Below, one piece after another: positions 63,146-64,000 of a stretch of 64,000 bases of DNA; the stretch's first letter is position 1; the number at the start of each line of letters is the position of its first letter. The notes beneath the pieces are model-generated. The model had not been told where the DNA came from. It saw nothing but the letters and a program-made list of their open reading frames with translations, and searched no databases. A program made the translations under genes and the position numbers. The DNA is from Gaeumannomyces sp. JS-464 (taxonomy: Eukaryota; Ascomycota; Sordariomycetes; Magnaporthales; Magnaporthaceae): assembly GCA_002197995.1 (NCBI GenBank), contig NGZR01000008.1, forward strand, positions 434,001 to 498,000, given 5' to 3'.

Positions 63146-64000
63146 GGTGTTTTATTTTTCACGTTTGCCCGTTTTAAAAATCCGGGATATTAGTTTTACT
63201 TTTATTAGCGATAACCAAAGCAAGGTAATTAAAAAAAGCTATCGTTTTTTTTATTTAATTGTTTTATAAAAGCTTTTAACGCTTTTACCTTTAAATTTAA
63301 CGTGTTATATAGCCTCGCTTTTACGAACAGTGCTTATGCATTTGCATAAACACATAATTTCCGTTTAACCACGTGGCGTTCACTTTATTATACTACGTAG
63401 GTTTTCGTTTGCACCAAAAAATGCAAAACAATTTTTAGCTTTCGAAATGCACTTTTTTAAAATACTTGTCCGTTATTAAAAAATTGCTTTAGCATTTTAA
63501 CATTTGCTTATAATGCTTAAACATATTTTATTACTTAATAATACGTTATTAATTATTAAATATTTTAATGCTATTAAATAACGAAGTATTTTAATAGCCA
63601 TTTATATAGTTATATAAGTTTAAGCTTTTAACTTACATTGTTTTAAATAGTATTATTTCACCGTATAAACATAATAACTTAAATCGTCCTATTAATAAAA
63701 AATAAAGTTAACCACGTATATAAAAAGTCCGACGAAAAGCTTTTTAAAAGCCTTTTTAAAGTAAAAGGTTTAAACCGTAAACCGGAGTTAGCAAAACACT
63801 ATAAAAATAGCTAAAAACTAGGTTTTTACTTTTTAAAAGGTTTCGTAACGAAAAACAAGCGGAAAAAAAGGTTATAACGTTATACCTTATTTTTTTCGCA
63901 AATTTTCTTACATTTATTTCGTAATTTCCATAGAAAGGTTTTATACACCGTTTAACGCTGGACTAATATATTTTAAAACGGGCATGCGAAATATATTATT
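63146..64000 (+). mobile_element. D2: second direct copy of repeat D, running off the window
   Basis: Aligns with 59090-59935 from GTTTTATT...CGTTTGCCCGTTTTAAAA to the window end. Shared landmarks are TGCATTTGCATAAACAC (about 63337) and a GCGGAAAAAAAGGTTATA block (about 63859). It is more RIPed than D1 and its counterpart frame of the 77-codon stretch is closed. Confidence 0.7.

Overview
The window looks like an AT-rich, repeat-filled region of a filamentous ascomycete (Pezizomycotina) chromosome. Almost all of it is transposon sequence bearing the mark of repeat-induced point mutation (RIP). TpA is in great excess, CpA/TpG is scarce, CpG survives, and reading frames are broken mostly by TAA/TAG where CAA/CAG is expected. 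RIP is confined to fungi, the introns are short GT-AG fungal introns, and the transposons are of fungal Fot1/pogo and Ty3/gypsy chromodomain types. I cannot name the species.

Layout. Positions 1-10066 are a cluster of 1.8-1.9 kb pogo-like elements (P1-P5) with TA target duplications; P2 sits inside P1. Positions 10067-11540 are an antisense gypsy gag/leader fragment carrying a 428-bp MITE. Positions 12.5-16.42 kb form a normal-GC island. It holds a secreted guanyl-specific ribonuclease gene (minus strand, intact, one intron), a DUF3632-type gene (plus strand, apparently broken by single-base frameshifts) and the C-terminal part of an MFS transporter gene (minus strand) cut off at the repeat border.

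Positions 16.67-31.0 kb are a minus-strand gypsy element (A1) with an un-RIPed putative 3' LTR. It is split by a complete 7.4-kb gypsy element C1 (188/189-bp LTRs, 5-bp TSD). Positions 31.0-37.2 kb are another minus-strand gypsy (B1), followed by pogo P6 (37.2-39.1 kb). A second B copy (B2) at 39.1-51.7 kb is split by a 9.4-kb plus-strand gypsy G (128-bp LTRs, TSD TTATT), itself split by pogo P7: a three-level nest. C2 (51.7-59.1 kb) is a second copy of C without a matching TSD. From 59.1 kb to the end lies an unidentified repeat D (two direct copies) with pogo P8 between them.

Only the three island genes could be functional host genes, and only the ribonuclease reads cleanly. Everything else is dead or dying mobile DNA; the nesting gives a relative order of insertions. 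Two of the gypsy families carry a long additional coding-like stretch between pol and the 3' LTR, and B carries a possible extra antisense ORF. These, together with the pogo termini built of element-specific 17-bp repeats, are the least ordinary things I found. I saw no tRNA, rRNA, CRISPR or biosynthetic cluster.
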